NCBI GenBank assembly: GCA_040394775.1
Contig: JBEBRN010000007.1
Span: forward strand, 1 to 64,000
DNA length: 64,000 bases
Direction: 5' to 3'
Origin: 40-80 sp040394775
GTDB taxonomy: Bacteria; Bacteroidota; Bacteroidia; Flavobacteriales_D; Crocinitomicaceae
The position numbers were made by a program, and so were the translations under genes. Positions 17,023-25,793 of the stretch are shown piece after piece. The notes below the pieces were generated by a model. The model was not told the origin of the DNA. It ran no database searches and saw only the letters and a program-made list of their open reading frames with translations. How positions within the stretch are numbered: position 1 is the stretch's first letter; each line of letters starts with the position of its first letter.

Positions 17023-19620
17023 TTAAACGCGTTTTCTAAAAATAATATTGCCGTTGAAGACATCCAGAACGACAGGCTCACTTTTATCAATCGTATCGGC
17101 AAGAATTTGTTTACTTAACTCATTCAAAATCATTCGCTGAACAACACGTTTCACGGGTCTAGCACCAAATTGCGGGTCGTAACCTTCTTTCATAATGAAC
17201 TCCACTGCGTCATCTGTGTATTCCAAGTTAATATCATTGCCTTTTAGCTGTTTCACTAAGTTGTCTAATTGTATTTTGATAATGGATAACACAACCGATT
17301 TAGAAAGTGGTTCAAACATAATGACTTCATCAATACGATTCAAAAACTCTGGTCGAATGTGCTGTTTCAATAGTTCCATCACTTTAATCTTTGCCAGTTT
17401 AGCAATATTTGGATAGTCTTTCTCATCCGCATTTTCAAACTCTTCTTGAATAACATCAGAGCCCATATTAGACGTCATGATGATAATCGTATTTTTAAAG
17501 TTCACCGTACGTCCTTTGTTGTCCGTCAATCGACCATCGTCTAAGACTTGTAACAAGACATTGTAAACATCTGGATGTGCTTTCTCAATCTCGTCTAGTA
17601 ACACAATAGAATACGGTCTTCTTCTTACGGCTTCTGTCAATTGACCACCTTCATCATATCCAACATATCCCGGAGGCGCTCCTACCAAACGGCTCACCGA
17701 ATGTTTCTCTTGATATTCTGACATGTCAATTCGCACCATCGCATTTTCATCGTTAAACAAATAATCGGCTAATGCTTTCGCTAACTCTGTTTTACCAACA
17801 CCTGTTGTTCCAAGGAAAATAAAGGATCCTATTGGTTTTTTAGGGTCTTGTAATCCCGCACGACTTCTTCGTACAGCATCAGAAAGTGCTTGAATAGCTT
17901 CTTCTTGTCCAACAACACGTTTGCCTAATTCATCTTCTAGCTTCAGTAATTTTGTCATTTCTGATTCTAGCATTTTAGACAATGGAATTCCTGTCCACTT
18001 AGAAATTACTTCTGCTATTTCAGGAACACCCACTTCTTCTTTAATCATTTTCTCAGTGGCTTGCATCTCCGCTAACTTGACTTTTTTCTCTTCAAGAGCA
18101 ATTTCCGCTTCCTTTACTTTCCCATAGCGTATTTCTGCTACTTTCCCGTAATCTCCCTGACGCTCTGCATTTTCAGCTTCTAACTTTAGATCTTCAATTT
18201 GAACTTTCAGTCCTTGAATGTCATCAATCACATTTTTCTCTGATTGCCATTTGGCTTGAAGTGCATCTCTCTGCTCTGTTAAGTTAGCTAATTCAACTTC
18301 TAGCGCTTCAATTTTCTTTTTATCATCTTCACGTTGAATAGCCGCTTTCTCAATCTCTAATTGCATGATTTTACGGTCTAACTCATCAATTTCTTCTGGT
18401 TTAGAATTGATTTCCATGCGCAATTTAGATGCTGCCTCGTCAATTAGGTCAATCGCTTTATCAGGTAAATGTCGATCAGAAATATAACGATTGGACATTT
18501 CTACAGCGGCTATAATAGCACTGTCTTTAATCTGTACTTTGTGGTGGTTTTCATATTTCTCTTTGATACCACGCAAAATTGAAATAGAATCTTCCACAGT
18601 TGGTTCATCGACAAAAACGGGTTGGAAACGACGAACTAAGGCCTTGTCTTTCTCGAAATACTTTTGATATTCACTCAAAGTAGTTGCTCCAACAGCTCGT
18701 AATTCTCCTCTTGCCAAAGCAGGTTTCAAAATATTAGCCGCATCCATAGCACCTTCTCCTCCACCACCAGCACCTACTAGCGTATGAATCTCATCGATAA
18801 ACAAGATAATTTCACCATCCGAATCAGTGACTTCTTTTAAAACGGCTTTTAAACGCTCTTCAAATTCTCCTTTGTATTTCGCACCTGCAATCAGCGCACC
18901 CATATCCAAAGAGTACACAATTTTAGATTTCAAATTATCGGGAATATCTCCTGAAATAATTCGATGTGCAATTCCCTCGGCGATGGCTGTTTTTCCAACA
19001 CCTGGTTCACCGATTAAAATAGGGTTGTTTTTTGTTCTTCTTGTTAAGATTTGTAATACTCTTCGTATTTCATCATCTCTACCAATAACAGGATCTAGTT
19101 TTCCAGCTTTGGCCAATTCATTCAAATTCTTTGCGAACTTTTCCAATGATTGGTAATTGGAGTCTGAACTAGATGAAGTTGCTTGTTTTCCATTTCTTAA
19201 GTCCATAATAATTTCTTGTATTTTTTGTTTGGTTACTTTTTGATCTTTAAAAATCTGAGCGACACTGTCATTATTTTCCAACAATGCCATGAATAGCACC
19301 TCAATTGTCACATACTCATCCTTCATCGAGGCAGCAATTTTATGCGCATTACTTAACGTGCTTGATAGTAAAGCCGATGCAAATAACTGTCCGCCTTCAA
19401 CCTTCGGAATTGTTTCTAATTGTCGATCTAAAATCGTTGCGATAATTGCTTCTTGAATATCTAATTTTCCAAAAATATACGGCAACACATCTTTATCCAC
19501 TTCCATCATTCCTTTTAGTAGATGCACGGTATCAATCGCGCCATGCTTGAGTTGTTGCGCTAACTCTTGTGCACTCTGAATAGCTTGTTGCGATTTAAAA
19601 GTAAATTTTTCAAAATCCAT
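17023..19620 (-). CDS. clpB: ATP-dependent disaggregase ClpB
   Basis: Cytosolic AAA+ chaperone of 865 residues, the standard ClpB length. Order: Clp N domain (about 1-150, two repeats), NBD1 with Walker A GEPGVGKT near 206-213 and Walker B EIILFIDEIH, a long coiled-coil middle domain (about 400-525, rich in Glu/Lys/Gln), then NBD2 with Walker A GTTGVGKT near 605 and VLLDEIEKAHPDV, and the C-terminal domain (PEFLNRIDEVIMFEPL). The middle domain identifies it as ClpB rather than ClpA/ClpC. It works with DnaK/DnaJ to rescue aggregated proteins after heat stress. Monocistronic, bounded by terminators. Confidence 0.97.
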   Translation of the reverse strand: MDFEKFTFKSQQAIQSAQELAQQLKHGAIDTVHLLKGMMEVDKDVLPYIFGKLDIQEAIIATILDRQLETIPKVEGGQLFASALLSSTLSNAHKIAASMKDEYVTIEVLFMALLENNDSVAQIFKDQKVTKQKIQEIIMDLRNGKQATSSSSDSNYQSLEKFAKNLNELAKAGKLDPVIGRDDEIRRVLQILTRRTKNNPILIGEPGVGKTAIAEGIAHRIISGDIPDNLKSKIVYSLDMGALIAGAKYKGEFEERLKAVLKEVTDSDGEIILFIDEIHTLVGAGGGGEGAMDAANILKPALARGELRAVGATTLSEYQKYFEKDKALVRRFQPVFVDEPTVEDSISILRGIKEKYENHHKVQIKDSAIIAAVEMSNRYISDRHLPDKAIDLIDEAASKLRMEINSKPEEIDELDRKIMQLEIEKAAIQREDDKKKIEALEVELANLTEQRDALQAKWQSEKNVIDDIQGLKVQIEDLKLEAENAERQGDYGKVAEIRYGKVKEAEIALEEKKVKLAEMQATEKMIKEEVGVPEIAEVISKWTGIPLSKMLESEMTKLLKLEDELGKRVVGQEEAIQALSDAVRRSRAGLQDPKKPIGSFIFLGTTGVGKTELAKALADYLFNDENAMVRIDMSEYQEKHSVSRLVGAPPGYVGYDEGGQLTEAVRRRPYSIVLLDEIEKAHPDVYNVLLQVLDDGRLTDNKGRTVNFKNTIIIMTSNMGSDVIQEEFENADEKDYPNIAKLAKIKVMELLKQHIRPEFLNRIDEVIMFEPLSKSVVLSIIKIQLDNLVKQLKGNDINLEYTDDAVEFIMKEGYDPQFGARPVKRVVQRMILNELSKQILADTIDKSEPVVLDVFNGNIIFRKRV

Positions 19621-19661
19621 TTTTTAGTATTTTCCAGATAGTGCACAAATTAGTATCCAAA

Positions 19662-19714
19662 CCTTTAAAAACGACAAAACGTCAGAAAGAAATAAATCTC
19701 ACTGACGTTTTGTC
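19662..19714 (-). terminator. Intrinsic terminator of the TonB-dependent receptor gene
   Basis: A 13-bp perfect stem (GACAAAACGTCAG at 19673-19685 with its complement at 19702-19714) with a 16-base loop, followed on the minus strand by GTTTTTAAAGG. Confidence 0.85.
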
Positions 19715-19737
19715 TTAACATTTAATTATAAAATAAC

Positions 19738-22173
19738 CTACAATGTCAAAATGTATTGAACAGAAGTTGTTCTTGGTGCTTCAATTTTCAAAGGACGCAA
19801 TGAATAAGCACTATTTAGAAAATTGTTACAAATGACAGCAAATTTATGTTTTTCATTTAATTTGTATGATAAACGCGCATCAAATATGGATTGTCCATTA
19901 TGTGCCTTCCAAAATTTGGTGTAGCTAATTTGATCGAAATATTCGGCCCCATCTTCAGTAGTAACTTCTAAAACTCTTATTGCGTTATCAATATTCTTCA
20001 TTTTTGAATAGTAGCGATAACTAAGTCCAACTGACCACTTTTTATAGGCAATCTCTAAATCCGCCTTCACCATGTGATTAAAACGGTACTTTAACATGCC
20101 TGTAGTCGTATCTTCAGAAGTAGTGGAATAATTATATTGCTCTCCAGTTGGCTTTCCTTCGATATCATTTTTCTCTGCATAGTTATAGTGTGGGTCAAGT
20201 GTTTTTGGATCAACATAGGTATATCCAACCATGTAACTTACTCTGAAGTTCTTTTTCTCATCCGACATACCAACAATGGATGCGTCAATACCACGAACTC
20301 TAGAGCGACCTGTATTTAAAAATTTGAAGCCTACTAATGTAAAAGTTGGATCCCAAGCACCAAATAAATATTCAATGGTGTTTTCATATTTTTGATAAAA
20401 TCCAGCAATATCTACATACCCCATTAAACCTCCAATTTTATATCCTTGTTTAACACCTATTTCAAAAGATAGGCTTTTTTCAGGCTGTAAATCTGGATTG
20501 GCATACGAACCAAATAACCCAGCTTTCGTTAGTAAAAACTGTTCTGTAATAGTTGGATAACGGAACCCTTGTCCTAATGACGTTCTTACAAAAGTACCCT
20601 TTGTAACTTGTAGATTGGCTCCTCCACGAAAGATAGGAACTGCTTCTGATTTTTGCTGGTTGGTTTGGAAGAATTCACCGCGGACACCTCCAGAAAGGTT
20701 TAATATATGCCAGAATTTTTTATCCAATTGAATATATCCAGCATAGTTTTTATTTATATTTACTGGATTACCTGCCGCGGCATACAATTCTGCTTTTGAG
20801 ATTGCAACATTAGATACAGCACCTCCAATGAAATTCAAATCAATAGATTTAAAGCGTTTGTGGATTTGATATTCTGCATAATATAAAGTACCGCTATTCG
20901 ATTGATTATTTGAAATATGATTATTTGAAGCAAAAATACGTGTATTCAAACTATGTGAAATCCCATTATTAGCCATATATTTCACAAAAGGATCTACATT
21001 AAATAAGAATTGATTCATCATGAATAGTGCTCCAGGGTAGCTTTGATAAATCCCTAAACTGTCATTTAACCATGCGTAGGATTGATATGTTTTATTAAGC
21101 ATAGCGTTTCCATTCACACCGTAAGACAATCCTTTAATTTTTTTATTAATATGACGAATATTAAAGTTAACACGGCCTCTTACTTTAATCATATCATTAT
21201 TAGAATAGGTAGGAAAAGAATCGGTCATGTGTAATGCCGTTTTAATATAATCAGGCATATATTTTTGCTTTGGTGCAGGAGCAATATAACCTTGGTCAAG
21301 ATTAAAATTACCACCTACAACGACATCCCAATTTTTGATTTTACGACTGTGTAAAAAGTTGATATTCGTAAAACCCTGAAAAGAAGAATCACCATACCAA
21401 TTTTCAGCAGGGCTTTTAGGTTTAGAATAATATCCACCAGATACGTTAATCATCGTTTTTGGCTTTGAACGAGGATAAGCTGTTCGGACATTAATTACAC
21501 CGTTAATAGCGGATGAACTATACAACACAGAAGAAGCACCTTTGATGATTTCAATTTGCTCTATGTTCTCAATAGGAATATACGCCCATTCTGGTTTTCC
21601 AGCATCTCCACTTAATAAAGGAAGATCATCTACCACGATAGCAACACGGCTACCAACACCAAAAGTAAAACCGCTTCCACCACGAATTTGCGGATCACCA
21701 TCAATAATGGAAACACCACCTGCGGTTTCAATCGCACTCTCAATGGTAGTTGCATTTTTATTTTCAATAACTTTAGGTTTCAAAACCTCCATTGAAATTA
21801 CTTGTTCTTCTAGCTTTTGTGCATATTTAGAAGTAGATACAACAACGGTTTCTAGTATCTCTTTTATTTCAGAAAGCACTATATCATGAATAGTTGTGTC
21901 ATTTTCTTTAATCACCACTTCAAATCTCTCACTTCCCAAGTCAATTGACCCACAAGTAAATTTATATTTCCCAGGTGTTAATTCAAGGTAATAAATTCCA
22001 TCTACGTCTGTAACTGCTCCAACAGACATATCGTCGATGTTCTTAATAGTCGCACCAATTACTGTTTCATTTGTCTCGCTCTCATACACAACACCTTTTA
22101 AATAACCTTTATTTTGTGAGAATGAAATGAAAGCACTGAAACAGATGATTAGGGAATAAAAGTATTTTCTCAT
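19738..22173 (-). CDS. TonB-dependent receptor with CarboxypepD-like N-terminal domain
   Basis: Outer-membrane active transporter of 811 residues. A signal peptide (to about 19, ISFSQN) is followed by a carboxypeptidase-regulatory-like beta-sandwich (about 24-105: GYLKGVVYESETNETVIGATI), a plug domain (about 120-235: ATTIESAIETAGGVSIIDGDPQIRGGSGF, GSRVAIVVDDLPLLSGDAG, IEIIKGASSVLYSSSAINGVINV) and a 22-strand barrel ending with a typical aromatic-hydrophobic terminus (VQYILTL). The plug resembles vitamin B12/siderophore receptors (BtuB/FepA type) more than SusC, and no SusD partner is next to it. The substrate is unknown. Its start lies just past the terminator of the upstream T9SS gene, so its own promoter must be very close or overlap that hairpin. 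Confidence 0.93.
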   Translation of the reverse strand: MRKYFYSLIICFSAFISFSQNKGYLKGVVYESETNETVIGATIKNIDDMSVGAVTDVDGIYYLELTPGKYKFTCGSIDLGSERFEVVIKENDTTIHDIVLSEIKEILETVVVSTSKYAQKLEEQVISMEVLKPKVIENKNATTIESAIETAGGVSIIDGDPQIRGGSGFTFGVGSRVAIVVDDLPLLSGDAGKPEWAYIPIENIEQIEIIKGASSVLYSSSAINGVINVRTAYPRSKPKTMINVSGGYYSKPKSPAENWYGDSSFQGFTNINFLHSRKIKNWDVVVGGNFNLDQGYIAPAPKQKYMPDYIKTALHMTDSFPTYSNNDMIKVRGRVNFNIRHINKKIKGLSYGVNGNAMLNKTYQSYAWLNDSLGIYQSYPGALFMMNQFLFNVDPFVKYMANNGISHSLNTRIFASNNHISNNQSNSGTLYYAEYQIHKRFKSIDLNFIGGAVSNVAISKAELYAAAGNPVNINKNYAGYIQLDKKFWHILNLSGGVRGEFFQTNQQKSEAVPIFRGGANLQVTKGTFVRTSLGQGFRYPTITEQFLLTKAGLFGSYANPDLQPEKSLSFEIGVKQGYKIGGLMGYVDIAGFYQKYENTIEYLFGAWDPTFTLVGFKFLNTGRSRVRGIDASIVGMSDEKKNFRVSYMVGYTYVDPKTLDPHYNYAEKNDIEGKPTGEQYNYSTTSEDTTTGMLKYRFNHMVKADLEIAYKKWSVGLSYRYYSKMKNIDNAIRVLEVTTEDGAEYFDQISYTKFWKAHNGQSIFDARLSYKLNEKHKFAVICNNFLNSAYSLRPLKIEAPRTTSVQYILTL

Positions 22174-22183
22174 AATTCATTAT

Positions 22184-22215
22184 AAATAAAAAACCCTACA
22201 AAAATAGTAGGGTTT
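22184..22215 (-). terminator. Intrinsic terminator of the fibronectin-type T9SS gene
   Basis: Stem AAACCCTAC (22191-22199) with its complement GTAGGGTTT (22207-22215), loop of 7, followed on the minus strand by a U-run. It lies only 11 bp before the TonB receptor start. Confidence 0.8.
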
Positions 22216-22239
22216 CTTTATGATTTAAGATTATCAACG

Positions 22240-23838
22240 TTAAAATGCTAACTTTCCAGTCTTAATAATTCCGTTTCCTTCGATTTGATACATGTAAATA
22301 CCTGTTGTTAAACGGCTAGGTAACATGATTGAATTAACTGATTTAGTACTCAACTTAGCAGTCGCTACTTTTCTACCTGACAAATCTAATATTGAAATAA
22401 TACCATTTGTAATTTCAACATCTGATAAATCAACAACCACCTCTTGGCCATTCATATACACTTGAAAAGCAGTACCATTGATGGTGTTAACACTAACATC
22501 TGACGCTAATGTAATATCTTTTGAAACGATAGAAGAAATACCATCCACTCCACAATCAGACTTTACAGTTACAGTATATGCGTTTCCAGCTATTAGAGCT
22601 ACTGGGCTTGTCCCTGTAGTTGTTACAATATTAGATACACTTGTAGAAGCATTCGATACAAAATCAGTTGATATAGCACTAACACCTTGAGGAGTTACAG
22701 CATAAATATAACCATCTGTAGGTGCTGTCGCAGGAGCTGTCCAAGAAGCATTAATTTTTCCAGCAGTTTCTGTAAGTGTTAAAGCTGTTGGCGCAGCACA
22801 TCCTGTTGGAGTAGCATAATTAAATATTACTGATTTTGTCACCTCAGTAGATTTTAACGTTCCACAATCACTTTTAACGTAAACAACATATGTTGTTCCT
22901 GTAACTAAAGGAGAACCATTATAGGTAGTTGTTGTATAACTCGCTCCAGAAGCAGTTGTGTAATCTCCGGCTGCTGGTGTCGTTCCTTGTGGAGCAAAAG
23001 CCACTAAATAACCATTCGAAGGAGCAGCTGCAGGTGCAGTCCATGATGCTGAAACACTTCCGTCGTTATTATCTGTAGCTGTTAAAGCAGTTGGAGCATC
23101 ACATGAAGCAGGATTGTAGATAAACTCTAAATCATCAAACCAAACCTCACTTCCAGCAACATTCGTTTCTTGATCTGCTGAAGAAGTAGCTGTTACTAGC
23201 ACATACTGTGGGCTATCTGTACTAACATAATTAAAAGGAACGGAGAATCTTGTCCAACCTGCGTAATCTTGACTCAAAGAAATAAATAATGCATCTGCCA
23301 CTTTATTAGCTGAAGGATCAGTATAGTTACTAGTTGCTGGTGTTTCAGGATCGTAATAATGGTCTTTATGTAAAATCACTCTGATTTTTGCTTTTTCATT
23401 AGTTCCACCTTTTGTATATTTAAAATATCCTACTAATGAATCCGGTCTAGATGTAAAAGCAATTCTTCTAATATCACCTGCACCGCCTTGATATTTAGTA
23501 GTTCCAACATATCCTTCAGATTTTGTAGTAGAAGGCGCATTTACATATCCTGTCGTTAAACTTCCATTAACCTTAACTAATCCACCTAAATAGTTTACTG
23601 TCTCAACTCTAACACAATAAGAGCCTGAATGCGGATTACTTGTTTCTTGGAATGCTGTTTGAGCACCCAATGATGCACTTCCTCCTCCATCTTTATTAGA
23701 GTGAAAATCAACGGGTAATAAAGTATTTCCAGATCCAGTCCAATTCTCAAATCCCCCATTTGGGAAAGGTTGGCTCTGTGCAGTTAGTGTAGTAGCTGTT
23801 AAAAACAACGCTAAATTTAAAATTATTTTTTTCATCAT
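22240..23838 (-). CDS. T9SS type A sorting domain protein with fibronectin type III domains
   Basis: Secreted protein of about 532 residues. ATG 23838 (MMKKII) is preferred over a TTG two codons earlier. Order: signal peptide (to about 20, TLTAQSQ); an N-terminal jelly-roll region (FPNGGFENWTG, about 25-240; PCMD/carbohydrate-binding-like), two fibronectin type III domains (about 248-345 and 350-440: CDAPTALTATDNNDGSVSASW and CAAPTALTLTETAGKINASW, each ending in TYVVYVKSDCG / AYTVTVKSDCG), and a T9SS sorting domain (about 465-532: ISILDLSGRKVATAKL, LTTGIYMYQIEGN). Probably a surface glycan-binding or adhesion protein; no catalytic residue is evident. The two FnIII units are clearly duplicated from one another. 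Confidence 0.88.
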   Translation of the reverse strand: MMKKIILNLALFLTATTLTAQSQPFPNGGFENWTGSGNTLLPVDFHSNKDGGGSASLGAQTAFQETSNPHSGSYCVRVETVNYLGGLVKVNGSLTTGYVNAPSTTKSEGYVGTTKYQGGAGDIRRIAFTSRPDSLVGYFKYTKGGTNEKAKIRVILHKDHYYDPETPATSNYTDPSANKVADALFISLSQDYAGWTRFSVPFNYVSTDSPQYVLVTATSSADQETNVAGSEVWFDDLEFIYNPASCDAPTALTATDNNDGSVSASWTAPAAAPSNGYLVAFAPQGTTPAAGDYTTASGASYTTTTYNGSPLVTGTTYVVYVKSDCGTLKSTEVTKSVIFNYATPTGCAAPTALTLTETAGKINASWTAPATAPTDGYIYAVTPQGVSAISTDFVSNASTSVSNIVTTTGTSPVALIAGNAYTVTVKSDCGVDGISSIVSKDITLASDVSVNTINGTAFQVYMNGQEVVVDLSDVEITNGIISILDLSGRKVATAKLSTKSVNSIMLPSRLTTGIYMYQIEGNGIIKTGKLAF

Positions 23839-24162
23839 TTTCAATTATATGATTAAGGCGGCAAATATAAAATAATAATTTCTTAGAAAATAATTATTTA
23901 ACATTTTTCTTATTTGTCGCATAGTTAATACGCTTCTATTTTGATTGCTAAACTCACTTCCTATCCTCACAAATAGCTCAAAAACACCAATATATCTGTA
24001 TAAAATAGAGTATATTAGAGCAACAACTTGAAAACATTAACACATCGTTTTAATCATTAATTTTACAACTATTGGATGAATTTTACGGATTTTTTAATTA
24101 GTCCTATTGCTTTTTAGCCAAAGCTTCTATACTTTTAGAAACAAATAAAATTTTAAGTGCCT
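23839..24162. other. Divergent intergenic region, 324 bp
   Basis: AT-rich gap between the minus-strand fibronectin-type gene and plus-strand haaO-like gene. On the minus strand a TATATTTG box (23862-23869) fits a -7 element for the T9SS gene. No other gene, RNA or strong hairpin is seen. Confidence 0.5.
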
Positions 24163-24687
24163 ATGTTACCTCCATTTAATATTCAAAAGTGGCTTGATGA
24201 TAATCGTGATTTGTTAAAGCCTCCTGTAAATAATAAAGTCTTATTCACCGACACCAAGGATTTTATCGTAATGGCTGTCGGAGGACCTAATTCTCGAAAA
24301 GATTATCACTTTAATGAAAGTGAAGAGTTTTTCTATCAACTTCAAGGTGATATTACGGTTACAGTTCAAGAAGATGGTCAGAAAAAAGAAATGCAGATTA
24401 GAGAAGGTGAAATGTTTCTTTTGCCTGCCAACACACCTCATAATCCAGTTCGCCCAGCAAATACGATTGGCCTTGTGATTGAAAAAGTACGTAAAGGCAC
24501 TGATTTAACCGACGGGTTGATGTGGTTTTGTGACAACTGTAATCATAAGTTACATGAATTTAGATTCCCTCTTTCCAACATAGAAAAAGATTTTCAACCT
24601 CGATTTAAGGAGTTTTATACTTCTGAAGAATTGAGGACGTGCAAAAATTGTGGACATGTGATGGAAGTGGACGAAAGATTCGTTTAG
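24163..24687 (+). CDS. 3-hydroxyanthranilate 3,4-dioxygenase
   Basis: Cupin-type Fe(II) dioxygenase of 174 residues (ATG 24163; an in-frame GTG two codons upstream is possible). It opens the ring of 3-hydroxyanthranilate to 2-amino-3-carboxymuconate semialdehyde, in tryptophan degradation and quinolinate/NAD synthesis. Iron ligands in the family pattern: His49 (DYHFNESEE), Glu55 and His93 (TPHNPVRP). The C-terminal rubredoxin-like second metal site is intact: CDNC (123-126) and CKNC (160-163). No other kynurenine-pathway gene is in the window. A strong terminator follows, so it is monocistronic. Confidence 0.93.
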   Translation: MLPPFNIQKWLDDNRDLLKPPVNNKVLFTDTKDFIVMAVGGPNSRKDYHFNESEEFFYQLQGDITVTVQEDGQKKEMQIREGEMFLLPANTPHNPVRPANTIGLVIEKVRKGTDLTDGLMWFCDNCNHKLHEFRFPLSNIEKDFQPRFKEFYTSEELRTCKNCGHVMEVDERFV

Positions 24688-24715
24688 AACGACTTTCACA
24701 TTAATCTATAAAATG

Positions 24716-24755
24716 AAAACAGAGAATTTGTTTAGCAAATTCTCTGTTTTGTTTA
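24716..24755 (+). terminator. Intrinsic terminator after the 3-hydroxyanthranilate dioxygenase gene
   Basis: A 15-bp perfect stem (AAAACAGAGAATTTG at 24716-24730, complement at 24736-24750) with a 5-base loop, followed by GTTT. Confidence 0.88.
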
Positions 24756-24888
24756 ACACCGAATGTGATTTGTAATGTCGTTCAGACTGCAAACGTCAAA
24801 GTTCCTTAAAATCAACGCCGGCATTATACCCAAAGGAAATTGGAATACGGCATTTTAAAACTATTTTGGTATAAATTCGTTTTAGCGA

Positions 24889-25668
24889 TTATAGCTTTTC
24901 AGCAATCATCATGACAGAATTTAGGTGACTCTCGTATTTCTTGAAAACGCGACTCATATCTAAAATTCTTTTTCGTGCACCAGAATTAAATAAGATGTTT
25001 CCTCCTATTTTAAGTGCTCTTCCAAATCCTTCATCATCAATTAGTCGTTTTGCTTTCAACAAGTGCATAGGACTTGTCTCCACTTTCGTTACTTTAAATC
25101 CTTCTTTTTCTAAAATCGCTTTCCATTCTTGTACTGTTAAAGGTCTTGCATTTACCTTAATTGTAAGCGCTAAGTCTTTTTGAATTTGAGCTTTTATGTC
25201 TTCCGATAAAGTATCAGGCGCTAATCCCATTTCATGAATAGCATACAAGCCACCTTTCTTTAGAATACGGTGTGCTTCTTTTATGATGCGTTCTTTTCGT
25301 TGATCTGCATGCATAGTGAGCATCGCTTCTCCATACACTTTATCTTTACTTTCATCTGTAAAACTGGTTTCCTCCGCCATATTTTCTACAAATGAGACTG
25401 TCCCATTGCTTGACATCTTCTTAGATAATCGATCTACTACTTCATTATCAGCGTCAACTCCGACGTATGTTTTGGGGTGCTTACTTAAGGTAATTCCAGC
25501 TGTATAGCCAATTCCTGGTGCAAACTCAACCACGTCGTCTTTTGATGAAATTTCAAGAGCACTAATCATCTTTAGTGTAAGCTCTTTTCCTCCAGGGCGT
25601 AATACTCTTTTTCCCATTTTAGCCAAAATCCAATGACCAGGAGCTTTTGTATAATCTGTTACTTCCAT
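24889..25668 (-). CDS. Class I SAM-dependent methyltransferase (small-molecule)
   Basis: Cytosolic protein of 259 residues. A Rossmann methyltransferase core is visible: motif I VVEFAPGIGYTAGI near 43-56, ribose-binding end of strand 2 in YVGVDADNEVV, and later YAIHEMGLAP. The N-terminal ~40 residues (APGHWILAKMGKRVLRPGGKELT) and the C-terminal helical part (LKIGGNILFNSGARKRILDM) are not typical of UbiE/Menaquinone enzymes; the substrate is unknown. A 6-bp dyad with 5-base loop (25692-25708) lies in the 5' region, and a TACATTTG box further up. Confidence 0.85.
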   Translation of the reverse strand: MEVTDYTKAPGHWILAKMGKRVLRPGGKELTLKMISALEISSKDDVVEFAPGIGYTAGITLSKHPKTYVGVDADNEVVDRLSKKMSSNGTVSFVENMAEETSFTDESKDKVYGEAMLTMHADQRKERIIKEAHRILKKGGLYAIHEMGLAPDTLSEDIKAQIQKDLALTIKVNARPLTVQEWKAILEKEGFKVTKVETSPMHLLKAKRLIDDEGFGRALKIGGNILFNSGARKRILDMSRVFKKYESHLNSVMMIAEKL

Positions 25669-25691
25669 AATTTTAAAACAAGCTATTTTTA

Positions 25692-25723
25692 TTTAGACTT
25701 AATCTAAAGTCACAACAAATGTA
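25692..25723 (-). promoter_or_regulatory. Candidate promoter and dyad upstream of the methyltransferase
   Basis: Minus strand TACATTTG (-7 type, 25716-25723) followed downstream by the inverted repeat TTTAGA-N5-TCTAAA (25692-25708) between promoter and start codon: the position of a repressor operator. Both assignments are by sequence pattern only. Confidence 0.35.
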
Positions 25724-25793
25724 CTGTTTTTTACATTTTAATCTTAATTAAATTAAAAAATTTAATCGATAAAAAATGTAACGTTCAGTATTG

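Noticed and set aside
21542..21889. 115-codon plus-strand frame opposite the TonB receptor plug
   Set aside because: Opposite a conserved plug domain; no domain of its own.
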